Assembly: GCA_945949035.1 (NCBI GenBank)
Contig: CAMFDH010000013.1
Location: forward strand, 1 to 13,817
Source of the DNA: an uncultured Actinomyces sp.
Lineage (GTDB): Bacteria > Actinomycetota > Actinomycetes > Actinomycetales > Actinomycetaceae
Direction: 5' to 3'
Length of the DNA: 13,817 nucleotides
Made by a program: the position numbers and the translations under genes. Within the stretch, counting starts at the first letter, position 1. Every line of letters begins with the position of its first letter. The notes under the pieces are model-generated. The model was not told the DNA's origin and did no database searches. It saw only the letters and a program-made list of their open reading frames with translations. This document shows, one piece after another, positions 1-7,035 of this stretch.

Positions 1-296
1 CCCAGGTGAACGTTGCGCCCCAGCCCACCGGTAGTGCCGGCAAAGACCACGGCCCGGGGGGTGAGGGCAGTGGAAACAACCGTGGCGGCCAGTGCCGCGT
101 TCGTCATGCCGATGCCGGTGGTCGCAACGATCACCGGGTGGTCCTCAAGCCGTCCGGCAGTGAAGGTCAGCGGACCCTGAAAGCCCTGGGGTAACTTCGG
201 CACGGGAATGGTGGGATCCGCAGTCAGAGCGGTGAGGAACGGTTCCGCCTCTTCTTCCATGGCGCAGGCGATGATGACGGGGTGAAGGTTAGTCAT
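1..296 (-). CDS. mtnN: 5'-methylthioadenosine/S-adenosylhomocysteine nucleosidase, N-terminal part (gene runs off the window)
   Basis: The reverse strand from ATG 296 is open to the window edge and gives about 98 residues. The enzyme removes adenine from S-adenosylhomocysteine and methylthioadenosine in the cytoplasm. The N-terminus has a hydrophobic strand leading to A-M-E-E-E (residues 12-16), matching the AMEEE of E. coli MtnN, whose third Glu (here Glu16) lies in the active site. A TGIG motif near residue 60 and a later V-V-F-A-G-T-T-G-G-L-G segment fit the nucleoside phosphorylase fold. The ATG lies inside the end of luxS (8-bp overlap, ATGACTAA), so translation is probably coupled, and the product would supply LuxS with S-ribosylhomocysteine. 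The C-terminus is not visible. The family call is fairly secure from the N-terminal motifs and the luxS context. Confidence 0.85.
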   Translation of the reverse strand, partial: MTNLHPVIIACAMEEEAEPFLTALTADPTIPVPKLPQGFQGPLTFTAGRLEDHPVIVATTGIGMTNAALAATVVSTALTPRAVVFAGTTGGLGRNVHL

Positions 297-798
297 TGTT
301 CGAACCGCTTTCTTCAACGATGTGCCAGGTATCCCGCGCCTCAAGAAACTTCGCTACCTCACGTCGGGCGCCCTCTAGTGAATGGTTGGCCCCCCACCCG
401 CACTGGATTTCATTGGCTGCGGGAACCGCATCGGCCTTAAGAAGGTCCCTAAAAGTGGCTTCAAGAATGTCGCTGAACTGGTCAAACTCAAGTCCCAGGG
501 TCAGGGCATAGAAGCCGGTTTGGCAGCCCATGGGGGAGAAGTCGATCAGGGCGTCGGTGTGGTTGCGCATGTGGTGGGCCGTCATGTGTTCAATGGAGTG
601 AACGGCGTCCATTTCCAGGTGCGCCACATTGGGCTGGGTGAAACGCACGTCGTACTTGATGAGGACGTCCCCACCCGGCAGAACCTTGCGGTCAGCGACG
701 CGAACATAGGGCGCCTTGACCCTGCGGTGGTCGAGATTAAACGACTCAACATTGAGTCCCCGGTCGACCTCTACGGCCTCTTCATTCTGTGACTTCAT
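289..798 (-). CDS. luxS: S-ribosylhomocysteine lyase LuxS (AI-2 precursor synthesis)
   Basis: This 169-residue protein has the usual LuxS length. LuxS cleaves S-ribosylhomocysteine to homocysteine and 4,5-dihydroxy-2,3-pentanedione, the precursor of autoinducer 2. The metal site is intact: HSIEH gives His67 and His71, and N-E-I-Q-C-G gives Cys133. The catalytic cysteine is Cys92 in P-M-G-C-Q-T-G-F-Y. Start ATG 798 begins MKSQNEEAVEV. The frame stays open far upstream, but that extension lies antisense to sdaA and is not LuxS-like. There is no good Shine-Dalgarno, but TATCCT ends 6 nt before the ATG, which suggests a leaderless mRNA. The gene is divergent from sdaA and overlaps the downstream nucleosidase gene by 8 bp. 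The stretch after the zinc motif (A-H-H-M-R-N-H) is unusually rich in histidine. Confidence 0.96.
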   Translation of the reverse strand: MKSQNEEAVEVDRGLNVESFNLDHRRVKAPYVRVADRKVLPGGDVLIKYDVRFTQPNVAHLEMDAVHSIEHMTAHHMRNHTDALIDFSPMGCQTGFYALTLGLEFDQFSDILEATFRDLLKADAVPAANEIQCGWGANHSLEGARREVAKFLEARDTWHIVEESGSNND

Positions 799-804
799 AC
801 CCCA

Positions 805-810
805 AGGATA
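805..810 (-). promoter_or_regulatory. Putative -10 element of a leaderless luxS transcript
   Basis: On the minus strand TATCCT is followed by TGGGGT and then the luxS ATG. A TANNNT hexamer ending 6 nt before a start codon is the standard actinobacterial arrangement for transcripts that begin at the start codon. No convincing -35 was seen. Confidence 0.5.
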
Positions 811-820
811 AGGTGCCCTG

Positions 821-840
821 CCGACAGGTTGAAAGGTCGG
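821..840. repeat. Inverted repeat CCGAC-N10-GTCGG in the luxS/sdaA divergent intergenic region
   Basis: Perfect 5-bp arms at 821-825 and 836-840 flank a 10-bp spacer within the 55-bp gap between luxS and sdaA. Its place between the two starts would suit an operator acting on either gene, but arms this short can arise by chance. Confidence 0.3.
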
Positions 841-853
841 TAAGAATAGGTGG

Positions 854-2350
854 ATGGAGACTATGAACGCGGCCAGCCAACTGGGTGTTTTTGACATGTT
901 CACACTCGGCATCGGGCCGTCCTCATCCCACACGGTGGGACCGATGAGGGCGGGGCGCCACTTCGCGGAGCTACTCGAGAGAAGGGCTATCACCCCGGCG
1001 CGACTGCGGGTGCGCCTCTTCGGCTCGCTGGCAGCCACCGGCATCGGGCACGGCACCAACCGCGCGGTCTTGCTCGGGCTGGGCGGGGCCTCCCCGGAAA
1101 CGGTCAGGACCGAGCTGCTGGACGGGATCGTTCCCCAGATCTCCCGCACCGGGGTTATCCCCCTCTCCGGGGGTCGGGAAGCTCCATTTGAGATGCAGCG
1201 GGACCTGCGCTTTGAGCCGGCGGTGACCCACGACTTCCACGTCAACGCCCTCACCTTCGATATCTGGGAGGACGAGGGCGAGTTTGACGACTCTGAGATC
1301 ACCCTCAGCCACACCTACTACTCGGTGGGGGGTGGGTTCGTCCTCGTTCAAGAGGAAGAGGACGGTGAGCCCACCCTGATCTCCCAGGGCGGGGAACCAG
1401 CCGAGATAGCTGAGTGTCTCTACCCCTTTTCTTCTGGCGCGGAACTGCTCGCGCAGTGTGAGTCCCTGGGGCTGTCGATCGCCCAGGTGGTGAGGGCGAA
1501 TGAAGAGGAACATCGCAAGCGCGACGTGGTGGACCGCTACCTCGATTCGATCATCACCGAAATGTTCTCCTGTATTCGCGCGGGGTGTGAGGACGAGGGC
1601 GTCCTTCCCGGGGGACTGCACGTTCCCCGTCGCGCCAAAACCGTCCTCGGCGAACTACAGCAGAGCAGTGGTGACCCGCTGGTCATGCTCGACTGGGTGA
1701 CGCTCTACGCGCTGGCCGTGAATGAGGAGAATGCCGCGGGACACCGCGTGGTCACGGCACCGACGAACGGGGCCGCCGGCATCATCCCGGCCGTGATGGG
1801 ATACCTACTGCTGTCGCGGGCCGCGGCGCTTGCGGGTGGGGTTGAGGAACTGGCGCGAAAGTTTGAGCTGTGGGATCTGGGTGCGCTGCTGCTCGCCTAC
1901 CCGCAGTTGCGCGGAAGTCTGCGGGACTTCCTGCTGGTCTCGGCCGCCATCGGTTCCATCATCAAGACCAACGCCTCGATTGCGGGTGCCGAGGTCGGCT
2001 GTCAGGGTGAGGTCGGTTCGGCCTCGGCAATGGCTGCCGCAGGCCTGGCACAGGCGTTGGGAGGCAGCCCGAAGCAGGTGGAGAACGCCGCGGAGATCGC
2101 CATGGAGCACTCCCTCGGCCTCACCTGCGACCCGGTGGGGGGACTGGTGCAGATTCCCTGCATCGAACGCAATGCCATCGGGGCGGTCAAGGCGATTTCG
2201 AGTGCGCGGATGGCCCTGTACGGCGATGGACGCCACCAGGTTTCGCTGGACGTGGCGATTGAGACCATGCGGCAGACCGGGGCGGATATGCACGCCAAGT
2301 ACAAAGAGACCTCGATCGGCGGTCTGGCCGTCAACGTGGTGGAGTGCTGA
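854..2350 (+). CDS. sdaA: L-serine dehydratase (L-serine ammonia-lyase), single-chain [4Fe-4S] type
   Basis: This 498-residue enzyme converts L-serine to pyruvate and ammonia. An N-terminal beta domain carries [16 protein letters not shown] (about residues 16-31). The C-terminal alpha domain carries [12 protein letters not shown]. Cys383, Cys425 and Cys436 match the [4Fe-4S] ligands of the Legionella enzyme (343, 385, 396) with identical spacings of 42 and 11. The last residue, Cys498, lies 62 residues beyond the third ligand, as does the terminal Cys458 in Legionella, which reaches into the active site. Start choice is uncertain. ATG 854 is preceded by AAGAAT ending 6 nt upstream (possible leaderless start), while ATG 863 has an SD-like AGGTGG 9 nt upstream. 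The choice changes only three residues. Its promoter shares a 55-bp gap with luxS. Confidence 0.96.
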   Translation: METMNAASQLGVFDMFTLGIGPSSSHTVGPMRAGRHFAELLERRAITPARLRVRLFGSLAATGIGHGTNRAVLLGLGGASPETVRTELLDGIVPQISRTGVIPLSGGREAPFEMQRDLRFEPAVTHDFHVNALTFDIWEDEGEFDDSEITLSHTYYSVGGGFVLVQEEEDGEPTLISQGGEPAEIAECLYPFSSGAELLAQCESLGLSIAQVVRANEEEHRKRDVVDRYLDSIITEMFSCIRAGCEDEGVLPGGLHVPRRAKTVLGELQQSSGDPLVMLDWVTLYALAVNEENAAGHRVVTAPTNGAAGIIPAVMGYLLLSRAAALAGGVEELARKFELWDLGALLLAYPQLRGSLRDFLLVSAAIGSIIKTNASIAGAEVGCQGEVGSASAMAAAGLAQALGGSPKQVENAAEIAMEHSLGLTCDPVGGLVQIPCIERNAIGAVKAISSARMALYGDGRHQVSLDVAIETMRQTGADMHAKYKETSIGGLAVNVVEC

Positions 2351-2466
2351 CCCGGGAGTATGCGTCGCCAGATGTCGGAACCCCCTTCTATGGTGTCTTG
2401 ATCGCACCCCTATCCCTAGGGCTAGTGACTGCGACACGCCGGATTCAAAGGTGAACTACACGGATG

Positions 2467-2585
2467 TTATCCACAGATTTTGGGCAATCCACAGGGGGCT
2501 TGTGCACAGGCTGTTAGTCGCGGTTTTGCCGGGGTTCCGCGGTCTTCGGGCCGTAGGTCCCGGGGTTGTTCAACCGCTATCCACA
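2467..2585 (+). promoter_or_regulatory. Cluster of four DnaA-box-like 9-mers
   Basis: The first site, TTATCCACA at 2467-2475, is a perfect high-affinity DnaA box. CAATCCACA (2485-2493), TTGTGCACA (2500-2508) and CTATCCACA (2577-2585) are variants in the same orientation. TTGTGCACA differs by one base from the actinobacterial form TTGTCCACA, and CTATCCACA by one base from the perfect box. The first three lie within 42 bp and the fourth is 69 bp further on. All are upstream of the nrdH promoter. No strongly AT-rich unwinding element and no dnaA or dnaN gene is adjacent, so a regulatory or DnaA-titrating role is likelier than an origin. In E. coli, DnaA controls nrdAB through upstream boxes. Confidence 0.65.
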
Positions 2586-2617
2586 GCTCGTCCTCGTCCT
2601 TACACAATTTAAGTCAG

Positions 2618-2633
2618 ACACGACATATAGGGG
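2618..2633. promoter_or_regulatory. NrdR box 1 (candidate)
   Basis: ACACGACATATAGGGG matches the NrdR-box pattern ACACWATATATWGTGT at 12 of 16 positions. Its centre is 32 bp, three helical turns, from box 2. NrdR is the ATP/dATP-sensing repressor of bacterial ribonucleotide reductase genes and normally binds paired boxes at about this spacing. Confidence 0.6.
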
Positions 2634-2649
2634 TGAATGGACAACCTCA

Positions 2650-2665
2650 CCACAAGGTGTAGTGT
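2650..2665. promoter_or_regulatory. NrdR box 2 (candidate)
   Basis: CCACAAGGTGTAGTGT matches the NrdR pattern at 12 of 16 positions, with a near-perfect right half (TWGTGT). It covers the -35 region for the -10 at 2684, as expected for repression. The pairing with box 1 at 32 bp is stronger evidence than either site alone. Confidence 0.6.
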
Positions 2666-2683
2666 TGGGCGAAGTGAAACCGG

Positions 2684-2689
2684 TATGAT
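2684..2689 (+). promoter_or_regulatory. -10 element of the nrdHIE promoter (candidate)
   Basis: TATGAT matches TATAAT at five of six positions. It predicts a transcription start near 2696 and a leader of about 30 nt containing the nrdH ribosome-binding site. The -35 region is poor and overlaps NrdR box 2. Confidence 0.5.
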
Positions 2690-2725
2690 TACGGTAAATG
2701 ACAGAGCTGTAGTTTGGAGTTCAAG

Positions 2726-2971
2726 ATGACTATCACCGTTTATTCGAAGCCACGTTGCGTGCAGTGTGACGCGACCTATCGCGCGCTCGATAAGCACGGC
2801 GTTAGCTACGAAACCGTAGACGTCTCTGTCGACGCAGAAGCTCTGCAGTACATCGTCGGACTTGGTTACAACCAGGCTCCGGTCGTCATCGTCGGTGACA
2901 GCCACTGGAGTGGCTTCCGCCCCGACCGAATCAACGCGGTCGTGGCTGAACTGGCGAAGGTAGCGGGTTAG
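2726..2971 (+). CDS. nrdH: NrdH-redoxin (glutaredoxin-like electron donor to class Ib RNR)
   Basis: The protein has 81 residues, a typical NrdH length. It reduces the NrdE active-site and C-terminal disulfides and is itself reduced by thioredoxin reductase. The redox motif C-V-Q-C is at Cys11-Cys14, after the first beta strand (T-I-T-V-Y-S-K-P). The NrdH signature W-S-G-F-R-P-D lies near the C-terminus, with the cis-proline segment A-P-V-V before it. Start ATG 2726 has GGAG at 2716-2719, 6 nt upstream. A TTG four codons earlier overlaps that ribosome-binding site and is unlikely. It is the first gene of nrdHIE, downstream of the NrdR-like boxes, and nrdI starts about 54 bp after its stop. Confidence 0.96.
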   Translation: MTITVYSKPRCVQCDATYRALDKHGVSYETVDVSVDAEALQYIVGLGYNQAPVVIVGDSHWSGFRPDRINAVVAELAKVAG

Positions 2972-3025
2972 TCCGCGACACCTCCTCGGGGGTCGTTTTG
3001 CGGTAGTTGGAAGAAGGTGGAGGAC

Positions 3026-3448
3026 GTGACAGGCGCAGCGGTGTCAGAACCGCAGCTGGTCTACTTCTCTTCGGCAACTGAGAACACCAAGAGGTTCGTA
3101 GAGAAGCTGCCTTTTCAAGCGCAGCGAATTCCACTTCGTCCTCGGGATGAGCCGATCAAGGTAAATGAGCCGTACGTTTTAGTAGTGCCCACCTACGGCG
3201 GTGGGAATACCAGGGGGGCAGTCCCCAAGCAGGTCATCAAGTTCCTCAATATTGAGGAGAACCGTAGTTTGTGCCGCGGGGTGATCTCAGCTGGAAACAC
3301 AAACTTTGGGACTGCATACTGCAAGGCGGGCGACATCATCGCTAAGAAGGTTGAGGTCCCGCACCTCTACAGATTTGAGCTCCTCGGAACTAGTGAGGAT
3401 GTCTTACGAGTAACAGAAGGACTGAGGAAGTTTTGGTCGACAATCTAA
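3026..3448 (+). CDS. nrdI: NrdI flavodoxin-like protein, class Ib RNR activase
   Basis: The protein has about 140 residues. NrdI is an FMN protein that supplies the oxidant for assembling the dimanganese-tyrosyl radical cofactor in NrdF. Diagnostic segments are [11 protein letters not shown] near the N-terminus (phosphate-binding loop), V-P-T-Y-G-G-G (FMN loop), V-P-K-Q-V-I-K-F-L and A-G-N-T-N-F-G. The start is uncertain among GTG 3017, GTG 3026 and GTG 3041. GTG 3026 is chosen for the purine-rich GGAAGAAGG about 8 nt upstream and a length close to mycobacterial NrdI. The end overlaps nrdE by 16 bp. Confidence 0.94.
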   Translation: MTGAAVSEPQLVYFSSATENTKRFVEKLPFQAQRIPLRPRDEPIKVNEPYVLVVPTYGGGNTRGAVPKQVIKFLNIEENRSLCRGVISAGNTNFGTAYCKAGDIIAKKVEVPHLYRFELLGTSEDVLRVTEGLRKFWSTI

Positions 3449-5589
3449 CCGACACGGGGCTTGAGACGGCATTGCCACCGGAGCTCGATTATCACGCTCT
3501 GAACGCGCAGCTGAACCTGTACGACAAGGACGGCAAGATCCAGTTTGACGCCGACAGGAAGGCTGCGCGCCAGTACTTCCTGACCCACGTCAACCAGAAC
3601 ACCGTCTTCTTCCACGACCTCAAAGAGAAGCTGGACTACCTGGTAGAAGAGGGTTACTACGAGGGCGAGGTTCTTGAGCAGTACAAGTTTGAGGACATCA
3701 AGAAGCTGTTCCAGCAGGCCTACGGCTGGAAGTTCCGCTTCCCCACTTTCCTGGGGGCGTTCAAGTACTACACCTCTTACACCCTGAAGACCTTCGACGG
3801 GAAGCGCTACCTGGAGCGGTTTGAGGACCGTGTCTGCGTCGTCGCCCTCTACCTGGCACAGGGTGACATTGAGATGGCACGCCACCTGGTCGATGAGATG
3901 ATGTCGGGCCGCTTCCAGCCCGCCACCCCCACCTTCCTCAACGCCGGCAAGAAGGCCCGCGGTGAACTGGTGTCCTGCTTCCTGCTTCGCACCGAAGACA
4001 ACATGGAGTCGATCTCTCGCGCCATCAACGGCTCGCTGCAGCTGTCGAAGCGCGGCGGCGGTGTTGCTCTCTCGCTGACGAACCTTCGTGAGGCCGGGGC
4101 GCCGATCAAGCGCATCCAGAACCAGTCTTCGGGCGTGGTTCCTGTCATGAAGCTTCTAGAGGACTCCTTCTCTTACGCCAACCAGCTGGGCGCCCGCCAG
4201 GGAGCCGGTGCCGTGTACCTGAACGCGCACCACCCGGACATCATGTCCTTCCTGGACACCAAGCGTGAGAATGCTGATGAGAAGATCCGGATCAAGACCT
4301 TGTCCCTGGGCGTCGTGATCCCGGACATCACCTTCCACCTGGCCAAGAACAATGAGGACATGTACCTCTTCAGCCCGTACGACGTAGAGCGCGTGTACGG
4401 CAAGCCGTTCTCGGATATCTCGGTGACTGAGAAGTACCGCGAGATGGTGGATAACCCGCAGATTCAGAAGAAGAAGATCAGCGCACGTCGCTTCTTCCAG
4501 ACCCTGTCTGAGATTCAGTTTGAGTCGGGCTACCCCTACATCCTCTTTGAGGACACCGCGAACCGTGAGAACCCGATTGACGGGCGCATCTCAATGTCGA
4601 ACCTCTGCTCTGAGATCCTGCAGGTTTCGGAGCCCTCGGAGTACCACCCCGACCTGTCCTACAAGCACGTTGGTAAGGACATCTCCTGCAACCTCGGCTC
4701 GCTGAACATCGCCAAGGCCATGGACTCTGAGGACTTCTCTTCAACCATCGAGTACGCGATTCGTTCGCTGACTGCGGTGTCGGACCTGTCCGATATTGAG
4801 TCGGTTCCGTCGGTGGCAGCTGGCAACGCACGCTCGCACGCCGTTGGCCTTGGCGCCATGAACCTGCACGGTTACCTGGCACGCGAGGGCATCTACTACG
4901 GCTCTGAGGACTCGCTTGAGTTCGTTTCGGCCTACTTCATGACGGTTGCCTTTGAGGCCATCAAGGCTTCGAACAAGATCGCCAAGGAACGCGGAGAGAC
5001 CTTCGATGGTTTCGAGCGTTCCAAGTACGCCAACGGTGAGTTCTTCAAGAAGTACACCGAAAAGGACTGGCAGCCGAAGTCAGAGGTCGTCAAGGCCCTG
5101 TTCGCCAAGTCGACGGCTAATGTTCCGACCCAGGCCGACTGGCAGGAACTGGCTGATTCGGTGGCCCAGTACGGCATGTACAACCAGAACCTGCAGGCTA
5201 TTCCGCCGACCGGCTCCATCTCGTACATCAACCACTCGACCTCGTCGATCCACCCGATCACCTCGAAGGTAGAGATCCGTAAGGAAGGCAAGATCGGTCG
5301 CGTCTACTACCCGGCGCCCTACATGACCAACGAGAATCTTGACTTCTACCAGGATGCCTACGAGATCGGCCCGGAGAAGATCATTGATGTCTACGCCGCT
5401 GCCACCCAGCACGTGGACCAGGGACTTTCTCTGACCCTGTTCTACCCGGACACAGTCACCACCCGTGAGCTGAACAAGTCCTACATCTACGCGTGGCGTA
5501 AGGGCATCAAGAGCCTCTACTACGTGCGTATTCGCCAGAGCGCTCTGGAGGGAACTGAGATCGAAGGCTGCGTCTCCTGCATGCTGTGA
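3433..5589 (+). CDS. nrdE: Ribonucleoside-diphosphate reductase class Ib, alpha subunit NrdE
   Basis: The protein has 718 residues, normal for NrdE. It reduces ribonucleoside diphosphates to deoxyribonucleotides with NrdF. The key residues map to Salmonella NrdE with a constant offset of +4: Cys182 and Cys419 are the active-site redox pair, and N-L-C-S-E supplies Asn390, thiyl-radical Cys392 and Glu394. The radical-transfer pair is Tyr696-Tyr697. The C-terminal shuttle cysteines are Cys713 and Cys716 (G-C-V-S-C-M-L), the substrate of NrdH. Conserved sequence begins near L-D-Y-H-A-L-N with no N-terminal ATP-cone, as in class Ib. The start is a rare TTG inside the end of nrdI with only a closely spaced GAGGAAG before it. 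No in-frame ATG or GTG fits better. Confidence 0.97.
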   Translation: MVDNLTDTGLETALPPELDYHALNAQLNLYDKDGKIQFDADRKAARQYFLTHVNQNTVFFHDLKEKLDYLVEEGYYEGEVLEQYKFEDIKKLFQQAYGWKFRFPTFLGAFKYYTSYTLKTFDGKRYLERFEDRVCVVALYLAQGDIEMARHLVDEMMSGRFQPATPTFLNAGKKARGELVSCFLLRTEDNMESISRAINGSLQLSKRGGGVALSLTNLREAGAPIKRIQNQSSGVVPVMKLLEDSFSYANQLGARQGAGAVYLNAHHPDIMSFLDTKRENADEKIRIKTLSLGVVIPDITFHLAKNNEDMYLFSPYDVERVYGKPFSDISVTEKYREMVDNPQIQKKKISARRFFQTLSEIQFESGYPYILFEDTANRENPIDGRISMSNLCSEILQVSEPSEYHPDLSYKHVGKDISCNLGSLNIAKAMDSEDFSSTIEYAIRSLTAVSDLSDIESVPSVAAGNARSHAVGLGAMNLHGYLAREGIYYGSEDSLEFVSAYFMTVAFEAIKASNKIAKERGETFDGFERSKYANGEFFKKYTEKDWQPKSEVVKALFAKSTANVPTQADWQELADSVAQYGMYNQNLQAIPPTGSISYINHSTSSIHPITSKVEIRKEGKIGRVYYPAPYMTNENLDFYQDAYEIGPEKIIDVYAAATQHVDQGLSLTLFYPDTVTTRELNKSYIYAWRKGIKSLYYVRIRQSALEGTEIEGCVSCML

Positions 5590-5618
5590 TCTGCGACTTC
5601 TAGACGAGGACGCTTAGC

Positions 5619-5656
5619 CAAAGGCGCGGAACGGTAACAATCGTTCCGCGCCTTTG
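5619..5656 (+). terminator. Strong hairpin terminator after nrdHIE
   Basis: Fifteen perfectly paired bases (5619-5633 with 5642-5656, arm CAAAGGCGCGGAACG) enclose an 8-nt loop. A pyrimidine-rich CTTCTGCCCTTTT run follows. It lies 29 bp after the nrdE stop and would end the nrdHIE transcript before the serpin gene. Confidence 0.88.
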
Positions 5657-5688
5657 CTTCTGCCCTTTTGCTTGTCGGAGGGTATCGG

Positions 5689-5694
5689 TACGGT
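5689..5694 (+). promoter_or_regulatory. Putative -10 of a leaderless serpin transcript
   Basis: TACGGT fits TANNNT and ends 6 nt before ATG 5701. The only Shine-Dalgarno-like sequence, GGAGGG at 5677-5682, is 18 nt from the ATG and too distant. The hexamer is a weak match to TATAAT. Confidence 0.35.
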
Positions 5695-5700
5695 CAGGGC

Positions 5701-7020
5701 ATGAAGACGATGACAAGACGCGCTGGCCTGGCTGCCGTTGCAGCCCTTGCACTCAGCCTGCCCCTGGCAGCCTGCTCGACCGGAAGTGGATCGCAAAGCG
5801 GGGCTTCAGAAAGTGGTGGGGGTGCCGGCTCAGATGACATTGAAAGGTCTGACGTGCAGTTCGAACAGGTTTCCGTTGAGGACGCCACTGAGGCCGGGGC
5901 GGTCGTGAAGCGCACCCGGGAACTGGGGCTGGCCATCCTTGCCGACGGTGCGGGCAAGACGACGGTGTTGTCACCGGCCTCTGCCGTAATCGCGACCTCG
6001 ATGCTGGGAGCCACGGCCACCGGTACGACCGAGGAAGAGATGGCTCTTCTTATTGGGGCTGGGGGCGAGGAACGGGATCGGGCCGTCAACGCGCTGTCCG
6101 GAACCTTTGAGCCCTACCTGGTGCCCGTCTCTGAAATCGACCCGAAGGAACTGCCAGACAGCCCCCAGCTGCACCTGGCCAACCAGGTGGTTATCAACCA
6201 GGGGTTCACCGTTGAAAAGGGCTATTTGGATGCCCTGCAGCACTGGTATGACGCCGGGGTGCTGCAACTTGACCTGGCCACCGGGGAAGCCAAGAGCGTG
6301 CTTGACGCCTGGGTGAAAGAGAACACGGCTGGACTGGTAGAGAAGTCGGCAATGGAGCCGGACCCCGCTCTGCGCCTCATCCTGCAGAACGCAATTGTCT
6401 TTGCCGCCAGCTGGAACACCCCCTTCAGTGAGGGCGCCACGGCCCCGGATACATTCCACCTGGCCGATGGTTCAACCATCACCACCGACTTCATGAACGG
6501 CATCTCTGAGGCCCGCTACGCCACGCTGGGGGACTGGTCCATGTTGGAACTGCCCTACCGTGGCGGGGACATGGTGGCTCGCTTCATCCTGCCCCCTGAG
6601 GGGACGGACCCCCAGTCGGTTACCCCCGGTGACCTGGCTGTCATGGAACTGGAACTGGCTTCGACAATGGTCAACGTGACCATCCCGAAGCTGGACCTCA
6701 AGACCACGACCTCCCTCAGTGACAGCTTGGAGCAGCAGGGTCTGACCTCGGTGTTCAGCGCCAATCCGCCGGCCCTTGAGTACATTGCTCCGGGAGAGGA
6801 CCTTCAGGTGTCAGAGGTGATTCAGCAGGCCGCGTTCCAGATGAACGAAGAGGGAACTGTCGCCGCCGCGGTCACCGAGGTCCTGGTTGAGGCGACCTCG
6901 GCCCCCATGCCCCCCGAGGTGACTTTCCGGGCTGACAGGCCCTACCTGATCATCATCAATGACGCGACGGTGGGGTGGGACCTGTTCCAGGTGGCTGTCG
7001 CCGACCCGACTGCGAAGTGA
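5701..7020 (+). CDS. Lipoprotein serpin (surface-anchored serine protease inhibitor)
   Basis: This 439-residue serpin opens with a lipoprotein signal: M-K-T-M-T-R-R, a hydrophobic stretch to residue 20 and lipobox L-A-A-C with Cys25. A Gly/Ser-rich linker runs to about residue 50. The serpin fold is shown by N-Q-V-V-I-N-Q, the shutter-like N-A-I-V-F-A-A-S-W-N-T-P-F, and C-terminal R-A-D-R-P-Y-L-I. The reactive-loop hinge is inhibitory in type: E383-E384-G385-T386, then V-A-A-A-V-T. Counting from the hinge puts P1-P1' at Thr399-Ser400. The loop looks two residues longer than in alpha-1-antitrypsin, so the scissile bond is uncertain. Secreted bifidobacterial serpins inhibit elastase-like host proteases, and a similar role here is inference. 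The gene follows the nrd terminator and converges on the nitroreductase gene with a 15-bp gap. Confidence 0.93.
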   Translation: MKTMTRRAGLAAVAALALSLPLAACSTGSGSQSGASESGGGAGSDDIERSDVQFEQVSVEDATEAGAVVKRTRELGLAILADGAGKTTVLSPASAVIATSMLGATATGTTEEEMALLIGAGGEERDRAVNALSGTFEPYLVPVSEIDPKELPDSPQLHLANQVVINQGFTVEKGYLDALQHWYDAGVLQLDLATGEAKSVLDAWVKENTAGLVEKSAMEPDPALRLILQNAIVFAASWNTPFSEGATAPDTFHLADGSTITTDFMNGISEARYATLGDWSMLELPYRGGDMVARFILPPEGTDPQSVTPGDLAVMELELASTMVNVTIPKLDLKTTTSLSDSLEQQGLTSVFSANPPALEYIAPGEDLQVSEVIQQAAFQMNEEGTVAAAVTEVLVEATSAPMPPEVTFRADRPYLIIINDATVGWDLFQVAVADPTAK

Positions 7021-7035
7021 CCGCGGGCGCCGCGC

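Larger units (their letters stand above)
2351..2725. other. 375-bp non-coding regulatory region between sdaA and nrdH
   Basis: No convincing gene lies here, since frames open across it lack RBSs and family resemblance. The first ~115 bp hold only an 8-bp CCCTAGGG palindrome (2414-2421). DnaA-box-like sites then span 2467-2585. A GC-rich stretch contains a direct repeat CCGGGGTT (2529-2536 and 2560-2567) and a GGTTG-TT-CAACC inverted repeat (2564-2575). Two NrdR-box-like palindromes (2618-2665) and a -10 element (2684-2689) precede nrdH. Confidence 0.8.

Noticed and set aside
799..1314. N-terminal extension of LuxS (341-residue reading)
   Set aside because: The extension lies antisense to sdaA and has no LuxS similarity. 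ATG 798 gives the normal 169-residue length.
1805..2612. Long open frames overlapping the 3' part of sdaA on both strands
   Set aside because: Composition is typical of out-of-frame GC-rich DNA (Arg/Pro/Trp-rich), with no ribosome-binding sites, and sdaA is intact through its conserved C-terminal Cys.
2467..2616. Chromosomal origin of replication, suggested by the DnaA boxes
   Set aside because: No dnaA or dnaN gene, too few boxes and no strongly AT-rich unwinding element are present. The location at the nrdH promoter fits regulation better.
2976..2999. Intercistronic attenuator between nrdH and nrdI (ACCTC/GGGGT stem plus TTTT)
   Set aside because: Only five pairs including a wobble, and the T-run is just four. 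Too weak to call.
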